46,662 nt of DNA, from the NCBI GenBank assembly GCA_029883975.1, contig JAOUIL010000019.1, positions 1-46,662 of the forward strand, read 5' to 3'. This stretch comes from Betaproteobacteria bacterium. Its GTDB lineage: Bacteria > Pseudomonadota > Gammaproteobacteria > Burkholderiales > SG8-39. The notes beneath the pieces are model-generated. The model worked only from the letters and a program-made list of their open reading frames with translations, was not told where the DNA came from and did not search any database. Below, piece after piece: positions 14,618 through 22,832 of the stretch. Positions within the stretch are counted from its first letter, which is position 1; each line of letters starts with the position of its first letter. Made by a program: the position numbers and the translations under genes.

Positions 14618-15240
14618 GCGTACAGCTCGAACTGCGGCAGCACCTCGGTCTCGCGCTCGGCGTCGCGCATCCAGTCCTGCAGCGCGGGCAGCGCGAGCAC
14701 CGCTTCAGCGTAGTCCCGGCACACGGGCGGCAGGTCCACCTCGTAGGTGCGGAAGCGCAGCACCACCGGCGCGTACATGGCGTCCGCGGCGGTAAAGCCG
14801 CCGAACAGGTACGGCCCGCGGCATTCGCTCCAGATGTCGACGATGCGCGCGATCTCGGCCAGCACCTCGGGCCTGCGTCCCTTGCCCGGGTGGCGCTTGC
14901 GAATGTTCATGCACATGTGCTGCCGCAGGTTGGGGAAGCCCGAGTGCATCTCGGCGGAGATGGAGCGCGCGCGGGCGCGCAGGCTTGCGTCCGAAGGCCA
15001 GAGTGCCGGATTGCGCTCTGCCAGATACTCGAGGATGGCGAGCGAGTCCCACACGTGCGTCTCGCCGTCCACCAGGCAGGGCACCTTGCCCGCCGGCGAG
15101 TACTGCAGCAGCTCGCGCCTGGACTCGGGCTGGTAGAGCGGAATGCGCAGCTCGCGAAAGTGCATGCCGAGCACCTTCATCGCCAGCCAGGCGCGCAGCG
15201 ACCAGGACGAGTAGTTCTTGTTGCCGACGACGAGCAGCAT
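14614..15240 (-). CDS. Glutathione S-transferase
   Basis: A 208-residue GST. The N terminus [15 protein letters not shown] carries the Ser-rich active-site region of a bacterial GST branch whose members begin L-x-V/I-G-N-K-x-Y-S-S-W-S. Then follow [11 protein letters not shown] with the cis-Pro, and [12 protein letters not shown] for glutathione binding. The C-terminal helical domain includes an M-H-S-G-F-P-x-L-R segment. The ATG at 15240 follows the NDUFA9-like stop by 11 nt, and the gene overlaps cca at its end, giving a four-gene run slt, NDUFA9-like, GST, cca. Substrate unknown. Confidence 0.87.
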   Translation of the reverse strand: MLLVVGNKNYSSWSLRAWLAMKVLGMHFRELRIPLYQPESRRELLQYSPAGKVPCLVDGETHVWDSLAILEYLAERNPALWPSDASLRARARSISAEMHSGFPNLRQHMCMNIRKRHPGKGRRPEVLAEIARIVDIWSECRGPYLFGGFTAADAMYAPVVLRFRTYEVDLPPVCRDYAEAVLALPALQDWMRDAERETEVLPQFELYA

Positions 15241-15251
15241 GGCGCGCGGCG

Positions 15252-16223
15252 CTAGCGCCCGGCGTGGCTGCGCAGGCCTGTATAGCGTGCGCGCGGCCCG
15301 GCCGGCCCGAGCCAAGCCGGCGCCACCGCCTCGAGCGCCGCCGGCTGGATGCCGAACGGAAACGGCGCCTCGCACACGCTGGGCACCTGCATCGAGCGCA
15401 GGTTGTCGCGCGTCAGCAGCTTCACCGGCGAGAGCTCGAGCACGCGCGCCTGCAGGCCGGACAGGCGCGGGCCGAGGCCGAGCACCAGGCGGCGCCGCCC
15501 GGTCATGGCGCACACGGCCTCGATCAGCTCGCGCAGCGTGTAGCGCCGCGGCCCGCACAGGCCATAGCGCTTGCCGCGCGTCTCGCGGTCGTCCAGCGCC
15601 GCGACGAAGGCCTCGGCCACGTCGCGCACGTACACGGGCTGGAACAGGGCGTCGGGGCTGGGCACCGCCAGCACCGGCACGAAGCGCGCGAGCTGCGCGA
15701 AGAGATTCAGGAACGCATCCTCCGGCCCGAAGATGACCGAAGGCTGGAACACGGTGACCGCGATGTCCTCGGCGGCGAGCGCGGCGCGCTCGCCGATCGC
15801 CTTGGAGCGCAGGTACTCGGAGGGCGCCTGCGCATCCGCGCCGAGCGCGCTCATGTGCAGCAGGCGCTTCACGCCGGCAGCGTGGCAGGCGTTGACCGCC
15901 GCCTGCGCGAGCTCCACGTGCACGCGCGCGAAATCCGGCCCGTAGTCGTTCGGCCCGCGCTCGTCGGCGCGCCCGCGGCGGCTGTGCAGCACGCCGGCGA
16001 GGTTGACGACCGCGTCGCGCCCCGCCGCCAGCCGCTCGAGCACGCCCGGCTGGCCGACGTCGGCCTGCACCACCTCCACGGTCGGCAGCGTGAGCAGCGC
16101 GCGCGCGCGCTCGCGGCGCCGCGCCGGCACGGTGACGCGCAGGCCGCGCGCGGCGAGCGCCGCCACCACGTGCCGGCCCACGAATCCCGCCCCGCCGACC
16201 ACCAGCACGTCGCGGTGGCGCAT
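15252..16223 (-). CDS. NDUFA9-like NAD(P)-binding protein (atypical SDR)
   Basis: A 323-residue Rossmann protein. The dinucleotide motif is VVGGAGFVGRHV (8-19). The G-A-D...S-E-Y-L-R-S-K-A stretch has the Y-x-x-x-K of extended and atypical SDRs, and F-Q-P-S-V-I-F-G-P-E-D is characteristic of the group annotated as complex I NDUFA9 subunit family. In mitochondria NDUFA9 is an accessory complex I subunit; in bacteria the role is not established and nucleotide-sugar or quinone-related functions are possible. It starts one base after the slt stop and is followed by GST and cca. Confidence 0.82.
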   Translation of the reverse strand: MRHRDVLVVGGAGFVGRHVVAALAARGLRVTVPARRRERARALLTLPTVEVVQADVGQPGVLERLAAGRDAVVNLAGVLHSRRGRADERGPNDYGPDFARVHVELAQAAVNACHAAGVKRLLHMSALGADAQAPSEYLRSKAIGERAALAAEDIAVTVFQPSVIFGPEDAFLNLFAQLARFVPVLAVPSPDALFQPVYVRDVAEAFVAALDDRETRGKRYGLCGPRRYTLRELIEAVCAMTGRRRLVLGLGPRLSGLQARVLELSPVKLLTRDNLRSMQVPSVCEAPFPFGIQPAALEAVAPAWLGPAGPRARYTGLRSHAGR

Positions 16224-16224
16224 G

Positions 16225-18153
16225 TCAGTCGCCCTCGGCCGCCGCCGGCGCCTCGCGCGCCGCGATCCAGCCCAAGCGCTGCGTGAGCGGCATGCTCCCG
16301 CCTTCCAGCAGCAGCGCGTAGTGCACGGTGTTGGCCATCACGCGCTTCACGTACTCGCGCGTTTCGTCGTAGGGAATCGATTCGATGAACACGGCGCCCT
16401 CGAGCGCGCGCTCCGGCCGCCAGCGCCGCGCGCGGTTCAGGCCGGCGTTGTAGGCGGTCGAGGCGAGCACCGGGTGCCCGGTGCGCTCGAGCATGTGCTG
16501 CAGGTAGCGCGAGCCGAGCGTGATGTTGGTCTCGACGTCGGTGACGCGCTTGGGCGAGTAGCCCTTGTAGCCGATGCGCTGCGCCATCCAGCGCGCGGTG
16601 TGCGGCAGCAGCTGCATGAGCCCCGCGGCGCCCGCGCCCGAGCGCGCGTCGATGATGAAGCGGCTCTCCTGGCGCACCGTGCCGAACAGCCACGCCTCCT
16701 CGAGGTCGTGCGCCTGCGCATACTCGCGGAACACGTCGCGATACGGCGTGAGGTAGCGCATGCGGTAGTCGTGCACGTGGTCGGTGCGGCCCGCGGTGCC
16801 GATGGCGCGGTCGTAGACCGCCGCGCGCCGCGCCAGCTCCGCGGCGGCGAGCAGCTGCCGGTCGCTCATCAGGCGCACCGCGAACATCCACTCGCGCGTC
16901 GCCTCCGTGCGCAGGCCGAGCCGGTAGTGCTCGAGCGCGCGCGCCAGCTCGGGGTTGCGGCGCGCGACGTCGACCTCGTCCTCGCCCGGCACGTGATACG
17001 GCAGCGGAATCGCGGCCTGCCCGCCGAGCGCCTCCGTGGCGAGCACGCTGTAGTACAGCGGCCCGCCGGCGATCCGCTCGTAGTGCATGCGCGCGACCTC
17101 CGGCTCGCCGAGCGCCTCGTAAGCGCGCCCCGCCCAGTAGGTCCAGGCGAGATCGAGCTTTGCCTGCGGCGACATCGGCTCGATCGTCTGCAGCAGCGTG
17201 CGCCAGCGCCCTGCGCGCAGCGCGGCGCGCGCCTTCCAGGCGAGCTGGCCGTCGTCGAGCGCCGTCTCGCCCGCGCGCACGTACCACTCGAGCGCCTCGG
17301 GGCGGTGATCCTGGGCGATGCGCCAGGCGAGCTGCGCCCAGACGTATTCGCGGTCCGCGCGCGGCAGGCGCGCGCCCGTGCCCGCATGCAGCGCCTCCGC
17401 GGCGGCATCGACGTCGCTGCGCGCCAGCCGCAGCAGCGCGAACACCACCATCTCGCGCGCCCCGCGGCGCTCGAGGTCGAGGTCGTCGCGCGCCAGCAGC
17501 CGCCGCGGCGCCGTGGCCGCCTGGTTGAGCAGCGCGTCCGCCGGCCGCGCGGCAGCGGGCAGGTCCTCCAGCGCGCGCCGCCCGGCGCTCACCAGGCTCC
17601 GGGCGAGCAGCAGCCGCACGCGCTGCCAGACGAGCGCCTCGTCCACGGCGCCGAGCGCCAGCATCTGGTCGGCGAGCTTGCGGCAGCCCTCGTCGAGCTC
17701 GCGCGGCTCGAGCCAGAGCGCGCGCGCTTCGAGCAGCGCGGGCATGTCGCCGCGCGCCAGCCGCGCGCGCCAGGCGTAGCAACGGATCTCGGCGTCGTCC
17801 TGCACCAGCGGCCCGAGCTCGCGCTCGAACGCGAGCCACTTCTCGCGCCGCCCGAGCTCGCGCAGCCAGTCGGCGCGCATCTGCTCGGCGAGGTAGGTGC
17901 CCGCGTGGCGCTGCAGGTAAGCGTCGATCTCCGCGGCGTCGGCCTGCTCGATCAGCAGCCGCAGCCGCCAGTACTCCGCCCAGGGCTCGAGCGTCGTGCC
18001 GGCGAGCGCGCGCGCATGCCGCTCGAGCCGCTCGGGATCGCCCGCGCGAAACGCGTCGTAGGCGCCGAGCGCGTCGCTGTCGTCTCCTCGCGCCGCGCCC
18101 GCGGCGAGCGCCGCGCAGCCCAGTGCTATATTGAGGAAACGTCGATAAATCAT
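16225..18153 (-). CDS. slt: Soluble lytic murein transglycosylase
   Basis: A 642-residue periplasmic enzyme that cleaves the glycan strands of peptidoglycan to 1,6-anhydromuropeptides. It has a signal peptide (1-23), a long superhelical U domain of Arg- and Ala-rich helices (about 25-465), and a C-terminal SLT catalytic domain. That domain shows R-Q-E496-S-R-F with the catalytic Glu, G-A-G-A-A-G-L-M-Q-L-L-P, and A-S-T-A-Y-N-A-G. The length matches Slt70 (645 residues). TATTCT lies 6 nt before the ATG without a Shine-Dalgarno. It is divergent from the folate cyclo-ligase gene. Confidence 0.93.
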   Translation of the reverse strand: MIYRRFLNIALGCAALAAGAARGDDSDALGAYDAFRAGDPERLERHARALAGTTLEPWAEYWRLRLLIEQADAAEIDAYLQRHAGTYLAEQMRADWLRELGRREKWLAFERELGPLVQDDAEIRCYAWRARLARGDMPALLEARALWLEPRELDEGCRKLADQMLALGAVDEALVWQRVRLLLARSLVSAGRRALEDLPAAARPADALLNQAATAPRRLLARDDLDLERRGAREMVVFALLRLARSDVDAAAEALHAGTGARLPRADREYVWAQLAWRIAQDHRPEALEWYVRAGETALDDGQLAWKARAALRAGRWRTLLQTIEPMSPQAKLDLAWTYWAGRAYEALGEPEVARMHYERIAGGPLYYSVLATEALGGQAAIPLPYHVPGEDEVDVARRNPELARALEHYRLGLRTEATREWMFAVRLMSDRQLLAAAELARRAAVYDRAIGTAGRTDHVHDYRMRYLTPYRDVFREYAQAHDLEEAWLFGTVRQESRFIIDARSGAGAAGLMQLLPHTARWMAQRIGYKGYSPKRVTDVETNITLGSRYLQHMLERTGHPVLASTAYNAGLNRARRWRPERALEGAVFIESIPYDETREYVKRVMANTVHYALLLEGGSMPLTQRLGWIAAREAPAAAEGD

Positions 18154-18174
18154 GCACTAAGAATAGCACGCAGA
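18154..18174. promoter_or_regulatory. Divergent promoter region, slt and folate cyclo-ligase
   Basis: A minus-strand TATTCT (18165-18160) lies 6 nt before the slt ATG. A plus-strand AAGAAT (18159-18164) overlaps it, 10 nt before the cyclo-ligase ATG. The region is AT-rich relative to its surroundings. Neither start has a ribosome-binding site. Confidence 0.4.
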
Positions 18175-18846
18175 ATGAAATTGGAAGAGCTCAAGGCGTG
18201 GCGCAAGAGCGAGCGCGCAAGGCTGATCGCCGCGCGCGAGGCGCTCGACGGGCGCACCGTGGAAAACTACCGCCAGGCCATCGATGCGCACCTCGAGCGC
18301 GCTTTCCCGGGGCTGGCGCGCGACGCGGTGGCGTTCTGCTGGCCGATCCGCAACGAGTACGACGCACGCCACCTGGCCAAGGTGCTGCGCGACGCCGGAG
18401 CGTTGACCGCGCTGCCGGTGGTGGTGGCGCCGCGCGCGCCGCTCGTCTTTCGCGAGTGGCACCCGGGCGTCGAGCTGGCCAGGGGTGCCCTGGGCATTCC
18501 CTACCCGGTGGGCTCGCGCGAGCTTCTCCCCCGGGCAGTGCTGCTGCCGATGAACGGCTGGGACGACCAGGGCTACCGGCTCGGCTACGGCGGCGGCTTC
18601 TTCGATCGCACGCTCGCGGCGCTGTCCGCCAAGCCCCTGGTGATCGGCGTCGCCTACGAGATGGCGCGCCTGCCGACCATCCATCCCCAGCCCTGGGACG
18701 TGCCGGTCGACTACCTGGTCACCGAGCGCGGCGTGTACCGCCGCGACGCGGGCGCGCTCGCCTTCCTCGGCGCCCCCGAGCCGCTCGGCGACACGCTCGC
18801 TTCGCCGGTCTGCTACGCCGACGAGCGCATCGCGCGCGGCGACTAG
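18175..18846 (+). CDS. 5-formyltetrahydrofolate cyclo-ligase
   Basis: A 223-residue enzyme that converts 5-formyl-THF to 5,10-methenyl-THF with ATP. Visible motifs: an N-terminal L-K-A-W-R-K-S-E-R-A-R-L helix, the substrate region F-C-W-P-I-R-N-E-Y-D, and the signature G-Y-R-L-G-Y-G-G-G-F-F-D-R-T with the nucleotide-binding Gly-rich loop. The last 25 residues extend a little beyond usual family members. The ATG at 18175 is the first in frame with the family N terminus. Its TAG overlaps the stop of the convergent kinase gene through a shared CTAG. Confidence 0.9.
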   Translation: MKLEELKAWRKSERARLIAAREALDGRTVENYRQAIDAHLERAFPGLARDAVAFCWPIRNEYDARHLAKVLRDAGALTALPVVVAPRAPLVFREWHPGVELARGALGIPYPVGSRELLPRAVLLPMNGWDDQGYRLGYGGGFFDRTLAALSAKPLVIGVAYEMARLPTIHPQPWDVPVDYLVTERGVYRRDAGALAFLGAPEPLGDTLASPVCYADERIARGD

Positions 18847-20876
18847 GCGCCCGCCGCGCGCGCGCGGTGCGCCTCCCAGGCGGCCCGCGCGTCGCGCTGC
18901 GTCCAGCGAAAGCGCACCGCCAGCGCCTCCAGCACGTCGCCGAACTCGCCGATGGTCTGCGGCCGGTCCTCGCGGCGCTTCTCCAGCGACGCGGCGATCA
19001 GCATGTCGAGCGCCTCGGGGATCGGCTGCGCGGCCACCGCCGAGGCGCGCGGCGGCACCTCGTTCAGCACGAGGCTGGTGAGCGCGAGGTCGTCCAGCGT
19101 CTCGAACATGCGCCGGCCGGTGAGCACGAAGAACGCCACCGCGCCCACCGCGTAGATGTCGGCGCGCGCGTCCACGTCCGCCGGGTCGCGCAGCCGCTCG
19201 GGCGCCATGTAGAGCGGCGTGCCGAGCAGCCGCAGCGTGCGCGTGATCGTCTCCTGCTCCTCGGCGGCGATGTTCTTCACCAGGCCGAAGTCGAGGATCT
19301 TGAGAAAGTCGTACTCGCCGCCGTAATGGCACACCATCAGGTTGGTGGGGCTCACGTCCCGGTGCACCATGCCCTTGCCGTGCGCCTCGGCGAGCCCGGC
19401 GCAGGCCTGGCGCAGCAGGTGGATGGCGCGCGCCACGGGCAGCGGCCCCTCCTGCAGCACGAGCTTGCCGATGGTCTCGCCCTCCAGGAGCTCCATCGCG
19501 TAGTACAGGCTGCCATCGGAGGCGCGCCCGTAGTCGTAGATCTCCACCATGTTCGGGTGCGAAAGCTGGCTGGCGAGCTGCGCCTCGCGCTCGAAGCGCG
19601 CGGTGATCTCGTCGGTGGCGCGCGTGGGCTTCAGCAGCTTCACCGCGGTCGGGCGCTTGAGCAGGTCGTGCCTCGCGGCGTAGACGTTGCCCACGCCGCC
19701 CTCGCCGATCCGCTCGCCGAGCAGGTACGCGCCCACGCGCCGCTCCTCGACCTCGCTCCTGAGCCGCACGGCCGAGAACCACGCCGCGAGCGCGGCCAGC
19801 ACGGCGGCGACCAGTGCGCCGAACACCGTGCCGAACACCGTGCCGAGCACGGCGAGCGGCGCATACGCTTCTTCGGCCGCCATCTCGACCGCGAGTCCCA
19901 TGTCGTAGGCGGGCAGCCAGCGCCATGCGCCCACCACCGCGCGGCCCGTATAGCCCGGGTACGGCTCGAGCAGCATGCCGCTCGGCACGCCGCCCATGGC
20001 AGCCGCCTGCGCCTGCGCGGCAAGCCGCGTGAGCCCGCCCTCCCCCGGCACGCGCAACGCCTGCGCGAGCGCCGCCTCCGCGCCGAGCGTGCGGCTCGCC
20101 GAGAGCATCACGCCATTGCGATCGAACGCGTACACCTCGTCCGAGTCGCCGCTCCTCGCCGCGGCAAGGATGGCGGCGAACTGCTCGTGCGCGTACTGCC
20201 CGACGCCCAGCGCGGCGAGGATGCGCCCGGCCTCGTTCTGCACCGGCGTCTCGATCCACACCAGGGGCCGTGCGAGCGGCGGATTGGCGGGCGTGCGCGC
20301 CAGCCGCTCGGCATCGCGATAAGGCCTGAGAAAACGCGTCTCGCCGCGAAACACCGGCACGAGCTCCTGCGCCGTGGCCTGCTCGCTCATCGCCAGCCCG
20401 CAGTACTCGCGGAACTTGGCGGCGATGATGCGCCCGGTCCGGTCGACGATGTTGAAGGCCACCGCGCCGCTGCCGGCGAGCGCGTCGTCCAGCTGCGCGA
20501 CCAGCGGCCGGCGCGCCGGCGCGCTGCAGTAGCGCTCGGGCGTCTCGCCGTGCTCGGCGGCGATCTCGACCAGCGCGCGCACGTGCTGGCGCACGCCGGG
20601 ATCGCGCGCCAGCCGCCGGATGCCGAGCTTCTGGTCCTCGATCCACACTTCCAGCGTCTTGGCCTGCGCGTCGAGCACCGCCTTCAGCGCGCCGGCGCGC
20701 GAGTCGCGCAGCGAGCGCTCGACCGCGCGGTAGGTCCACGAGCCGATCGCCGTGAGCGCCAGCACGCTCGCCGCCAGCGCCAGCGCGAACCACAGGCGCA
20801 GGCGCGCGCGGCGCGCCTGCGCCTCGCGCGCCGCCGCGCCTTCGGGGTGCAGGCTGTGCGTCGCGGGCGCGCTCAC
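18843..20876 (-). CDS. Receptor-type Ser/Thr protein kinase with periplasmic sensor domain
   Basis: A 677-residue protein starting at GTG (20876-20874), 8 nt after the ilvA stop. Order: cytoplasmic tail; TM1 about 27-49; a periplasmic sensor about 50-335 with Cache-like features (F-N-I-V-D-R-T-G-R-I, then V-Y-A-F-D-R-N-G-V-M-L); TM2 about 341-368; and a Hanks kinase about 384-650. All key kinase residues are present: G-loop GEGGVG (391-396), K413, H505-R-D507, D529-F-G531 and A-P-E (558-560). The catalytic loop reads HRDVSPTN, a variant known from active bacterial kinases. It would phosphorylate cytoplasmic Ser/Thr in response to an external ligand. No cognate phosphatase is nearby, and target and ligand are unknown. 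Confidence 0.88.
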   Translation of the reverse strand: MSAPATHSLHPEGAAAREAQARRARLRLWFALALAASVLALTAIGSWTYRAVERSLRDSRAGALKAVLDAQAKTLEVWIEDQKLGIRRLARDPGVRQHVRALVEIAAEHGETPERYCSAPARRPLVAQLDDALAGSGAVAFNIVDRTGRIIAAKFREYCGLAMSEQATAQELVPVFRGETRFLRPYRDAERLARTPANPPLARPLVWIETPVQNEAGRILAALGVGQYAHEQFAAILAAARSGDSDEVYAFDRNGVMLSASRTLGAEAALAQALRVPGEGGLTRLAAQAQAAAMGGVPSGMLLEPYPGYTGRAVVGAWRWLPAYDMGLAVEMAAEEAYAPLAVLGTVFGTVFGALVAAVLAALAAWFSAVRLRSEVEERRVGAYLLGERIGEGGVGNVYAARHDLLKRPTAVKLLKPTRATDEITARFEREAQLASQLSHPNMVEIYDYGRASDGSLYYAMELLEGETIGKLVLQEGPLPVARAIHLLRQACAGLAEAHGKGMVHRDVSPTNLMVCHYGGEYDFLKILDFGLVKNIAAEEQETITRTLRLLGTPLYMAPERLRDPADVDARADIYAVGAVAFFVLTGRRMFETLDDLALTSLVLNEVPPRASAVAAQPIPEALDMLIAASLEKRREDRPQTIGEFGDVLEALAVRFRWTQRDARAAWEAHRARAAGA

Positions 20877-20884
20877 GGCCGGGC

Positions 20885-22399
20885 CTACTTCAGGAACAGG
20901 CGATAGGCCGGATTGCGCGTCTCGTCGTAGCAGGGGTAGCCGAGACGCGCGAGGAAGCGGCGGAAGTCGCCCATCTCGCGCCGCGGCACCTGCATGCCGA
21001 CCAGGATCGAGCCGTAGTCCGCGCCGTAGTTGCGGTAGTGGAACAGGCTGATGTTCCACGAAGGGTTCATGGCGCTGAGGAACTTCATCAGCGCCCCGGG
21101 CCGCTCGGGGAACTCGAAGCGGTACAGCAGCTCGTCCTTCGCCAGCGCCGAGTGCCCGCCGATCATGTGGCGCATGTGGCCCTTGGCCACCTCGTCCTCG
21201 GACATGTCGAGCGTGCGAAAGCCCGCGCGGCGCAAGCTGCGCACGATGCGCGCGGCTTCCGCGCGCTGCTGCAGCGTCACGCCGACGAAGATGCTGGCCG
21301 CGCTCGGGTCGGACATGCGGTAGTTGAACTCGGTGATGTTGCGACCGCCGAGCGCCCGCAGGAAGCGGCGGAAGCTGCCGCGCTCCTCGGGGATGGTCAC
21401 GCCGAGCACCGCCTCGCGGTGCTCGCCCACCTCGGCGCGCTCGGCGACGAAGCGCAGGCGGTCGAAGTTGGTGTTGGCGCCGCTCGCCACCGCGACCAGC
21501 TTCCTGCCGCGCGCGCCGTGGCGCTCGACCCAGGCCTTGGCGCCGGCGATGGCGAGCGCCCCCGCCGGCTCGAGCACCACGCGCGTGTCCTCGAACACGT
21601 CCTTGATCGCCGCGCAGATCTCGTCGGTGTCGACCAGCACCATCTCGTCGACGAGCTTGCGGCACAGGCGGAAGGTCTCCTCGCCCACTTGCTTCACCGC
21701 CACGCCGTCGGCGAACAGCCCTACGTGCTCGAGCGTCACGCGTCGCCCGGCCTTGAGCGAGCGCGCCATCGCGTCGGCGTCGTCCGGCTCCACGCCGATG
21801 ACCTTGGTGCGCGGCGAGAGGTGCTTCAGGTAGGCGGCGATGCCGGAGATCAGGCCGCCGCCGCCGACCGGGACGAACACCGCGTCGATCGGGCGCATGC
21901 TCTGGCGCAGGATCTCCATGCCGATGGTGCCCTGCCCCGCGATCACCTCGGGGTCGTCGTAGGGATGCACGAAGGTGTAGCCGTGCCGGCGCTTGAGCTG
22001 CAGGGCGTGCGCATAGGCCTCGTCGTAGGAATCGCCCGTCAGCACCACGCGCGCGCCGCGCTGCGCGACCGCATCCACCTTGATCCGCGGCGTGGTGACC
22101 GGCATGACGATGGTCGCGCGGCAGCCGAGCTTCTGCGCCGCGAGCGCCACGCCTTGCGCGTGGTTGCCGGCGCTCGCCGCGATCACGCCCCTCTTGAGCT
22201 TTTCGCGCGGCAGGCCCGCCATCTTGTTATACGCGCCGCGCAGCTTGAAAGAGAACACCGGCTGCAGGTCCTCGCGCTTGAGCAACAGGCGGTTGCCCAG
22301 CCGGCGCGAGAGCGCCGGCGCGAGCTCGAGCGGCGATTCCTCGGCCACGTCGTAGACGCGCGCGCGCAGGATGCGCTCGAGATAGTCTTCACGTTTCAC
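20885..22399 (-). CDS. ilvA: Biosynthetic threonine ammonia-lyase
   Basis: A 504-residue PLP enzyme that deaminates threonine to 2-oxobutanoate, the first step of isoleucine synthesis. The lysine is in the F-S-F-K52-L-R-G-A-Y motif, S-A-G-N-H-A-Q-G-V-A is the substrate loop, and V-G-G-G-G-L-I-S-G (near 188) binds the cofactor phosphate. The C-terminal third has two ACT-like regulatory domains (about 325-400 and 415-500), as in the isoleucine-inhibited, valine-activated enzyme. The start is GTG (22399-22397). TAGGCT lies 7 nt before it, with no Shine-Dalgarno. The kinase gene follows closely. Confidence 0.95.
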   Translation of the reverse strand: MKREDYLERILRARVYDVAEESPLELAPALSRRLGNRLLLKREDLQPVFSFKLRGAYNKMAGLPREKLKRGVIAASAGNHAQGVALAAQKLGCRATIVMPVTTPRIKVDAVAQRGARVVLTGDSYDEAYAHALQLKRRHGYTFVHPYDDPEVIAGQGTIGMEILRQSMRPIDAVFVPVGGGGLISGIAAYLKHLSPRTKVIGVEPDDADAMARSLKAGRRVTLEHVGLFADGVAVKQVGEETFRLCRKLVDEMVLVDTDEICAAIKDVFEDTRVVLEPAGALAIAGAKAWVERHGARGRKLVAVASGANTNFDRLRFVAERAEVGEHREAVLGVTIPEERGSFRRFLRALGGRNITEFNYRMSDPSAASIFVGVTLQQRAEAARIVRSLRRAGFRTLDMSEDEVAKGHMRHMIGGHSALAKDELLYRFEFPERPGALMKFLSAMNPSWNISLFHYRNYGADYGSILVGMQVPRREMGDFRRFLARLGYPCYDETRNPAYRLFLK

Positions 22400-22424
22400 C
22401 GCGAAAAGCCTAGCACACCGTCCC
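22400..22424. promoter_or_regulatory. Divergent promoter region, ilvA and YqaA-like gene
   Basis: The minus strand has TAGGCT (22412-22407) 7 nt before the ilvA GTG. The plus strand has TAGCAC (22411-22416) 8 nt before the GTG at 22425. The two boxes share two bases, so polymerases could not occupy both at once. No ribosome-binding sites. Confidence 0.4.
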
Positions 22425-22832
22425 GTGGAAACCCTGCTCTCGCCCGAAGGCGGCCTGGTCGGCGTATTGCTGGCGAGCTTCGTCGCCGCGACGCTGGTGC
22501 CGCTTTCCTCCGAGGCGGTGCTGTTCGGCTACCTGAAACTCCACCCGGAGCAGGCGGCGCTCGCCGTCGCGCTCGCGACGCTCGGCAACACCGCGGGCGG
22601 CATGACGACCTATCTGATCGGGCGGCTGGTGCCGCAGAGGAAGCCCGATACCAAGGCGCTTGCCCGGCTGCACCGCTACGGCGCGCCGGTGACGTTCTTC
22701 GCCTGGCTGCCGGTCGTGGGCGACGCGCTGTGCGCGGCGGCGGGCTGGCTGCGCGTCAACTGGCTCGCGGCGCTGGCGTTCATGGCCGCCGGGCGCCTGG
22801 CGCGTTACCTGTTGATCGCCTACGCCGCCTGA
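22425..22832 (+). CDS. YqaA-like small membrane protein
   Basis: A 135-residue integral membrane protein starting at GTG. It has hydrophobic helices at about 10-30, 42-65, 82-102 and 110-132. F-V-A-A-T-L-V-P-L-S-S-E-A-V-L, L-A-T-L-G-N-T-A-G-G-M-T-T-Y-L-I-G-R and W-L-P-V-V-G-D-A-L are characteristic of the YqaA group of the VTT/DedA-like superfamily. Larger relatives are lipid scramblases or flippases; the role of YqaA is not established. Its 3' end overlaps the convergent helicase gene by 13 bp. Confidence 0.8.
   Translation: METLLSPEGGLVGVLLASFVAATLVPLSSEAVLFGYLKLHPEQAALAVALATLGNTAGGMTTYLIGRLVPQRKPDTKALARLHRYGAPVTFFAWLPVVGDALCAAAGWLRVNWLAALAFMAAGRLARYLLIAYAA

Noticed and set aside
20885-21665. 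A longer 940-codon start for the kinase extending into ilvA
   Set aside because: The upstream extension is a shadow of ilvA. The GTG at 20876 right after the ilvA stop gives the expected N-terminal tail before TM1.
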